Shown: piece by piece, positions 5,827-5,911 of the stretch
Position numbering within the stretch: position 1 is the stretch's first letter
Layout of the letters: each line of letters begins with the position of its first letter
Assembly (NCBI GenBank): GCA_021789565.1
Contig: JAJYJL010000588.1
Span: 1-5,911, forward strand
Direction: 5' to 3'
Origin: Acidobacteriota bacterium
GTDB lineage: Bacteria > Acidobacteriota > Terriglobia > UBA7540
DNA: 5,911 nucleotides
The notes under the pieces: model-generated
Seen by the model: only the letters and a program-made list of their open reading frames with translations
Told to the model about the DNA's origin: nothing
The model's database searches: none
Translations under genes and position numbers: made by a program

Positions 5827-5911
5827 ATGCGCACTGAATCCCGCATCTCGAAAGGGGTAGTGCTGTTAATGAAATCATTCATATTTGGTTTGGTTCTTTT
5901 AGCTGGCCTGC
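5827..5911 (+). CDS. N-terminus of a probable secreted or membrane-anchored protein (partial)
   Basis: Only 28 complete codons are visible before the window ends. The frame reads MRTESRISKGVVLLMKSF and continues into a hydrophobic run (IFGLVLLAGL), which looks like a signal peptide or N-terminal membrane anchor. A good ribosome site supports the ATG at 5827. Starting at 5869 instead would give MKSFIFGLVLLAGL, itself a compact signal-like start, so the true start is open. Product unknown; by context another exported redox or catabolic protein is plausible. Confidence 0.6.
   Translation, partial: MRTESRISKGVVLLMKSFIFGLVLLAGL

Noticed and set aside
3693..5867. Similar 17-base strings AAAAGGGTAGTATTGTT (3693) and AAAGGGGTAGTGCTGTT (5851)
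   Set aside because: They match at 14 of 17 bases, but their positions relative to start codons differ (about 90 bases away versus immediately adjacent), so chance is the simpler explanation.

Overview
The window carries five recognisable protein genes plus the start of a sixth, and at least four of the proteins are exported. The combination suggests a Gram-negative soil or sediment bacterium, most likely Acidobacteriota (Bryobacterales or Solibacter-like). It consists of a PQQ alcohol dehydrogenase of the methanol/ethanol type, a diheme cytochrome c, Tat-exported PIG-L deacetylases and a Tat-exported SelA-like PLP enzyme, in moderately GC-rich DNA with clear Shine-Dalgarno sites. The taxonomic call is inference from gene style only; there is no rRNA or other marker here.

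Layout. (1) Positions 2-958, plus strand: C-terminal part of a periplasmic PQQ dehydrogenase, ending convergently with the next gene. (2) Positions 983-3179, minus strand: a two-gene operon in which a Tat-exported SelA/DgaE-like PLP enzyme (first) is followed after 37 bp by a Tat-exported PIG-L protein. (3) Positions 3180-3799: a 620-bp divergent spacer without a convincing gene, holding an imperfect inverted repeat. (4) Positions 3800-5745, plus strand: a second Tat-exported PIG-L protein and, 14 bp later, an exported diheme cytochrome c. (5) Positions 5746-5826: a short leader-like region with mutually exclusive stem-loops. (6) Position 5827 to the end: the N-terminus of another probably secreted protein.

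How the genes may work together. The window pairs two predicted N-deacetylases, a PLP enzyme related to aminosugar-acid ammonia lyases, a PQQ dehydrogenase and a cytochrome c that could take its electrons. A coherent but unproven reading is periplasmic processing of an N-acylated amino sugar or similar amine: deacylation, oxidation of the sugar or alcohol with electrons passed to cytochrome c, and PLP-dependent removal of ammonia. The two PIG-L proteins carry different, complementary losses in the family's catalytic motifs, and the dehydrogenase shows an Asp-Leu-Asp motif like that of lanthanide-dependent relatives. These are the main points worth a second look.
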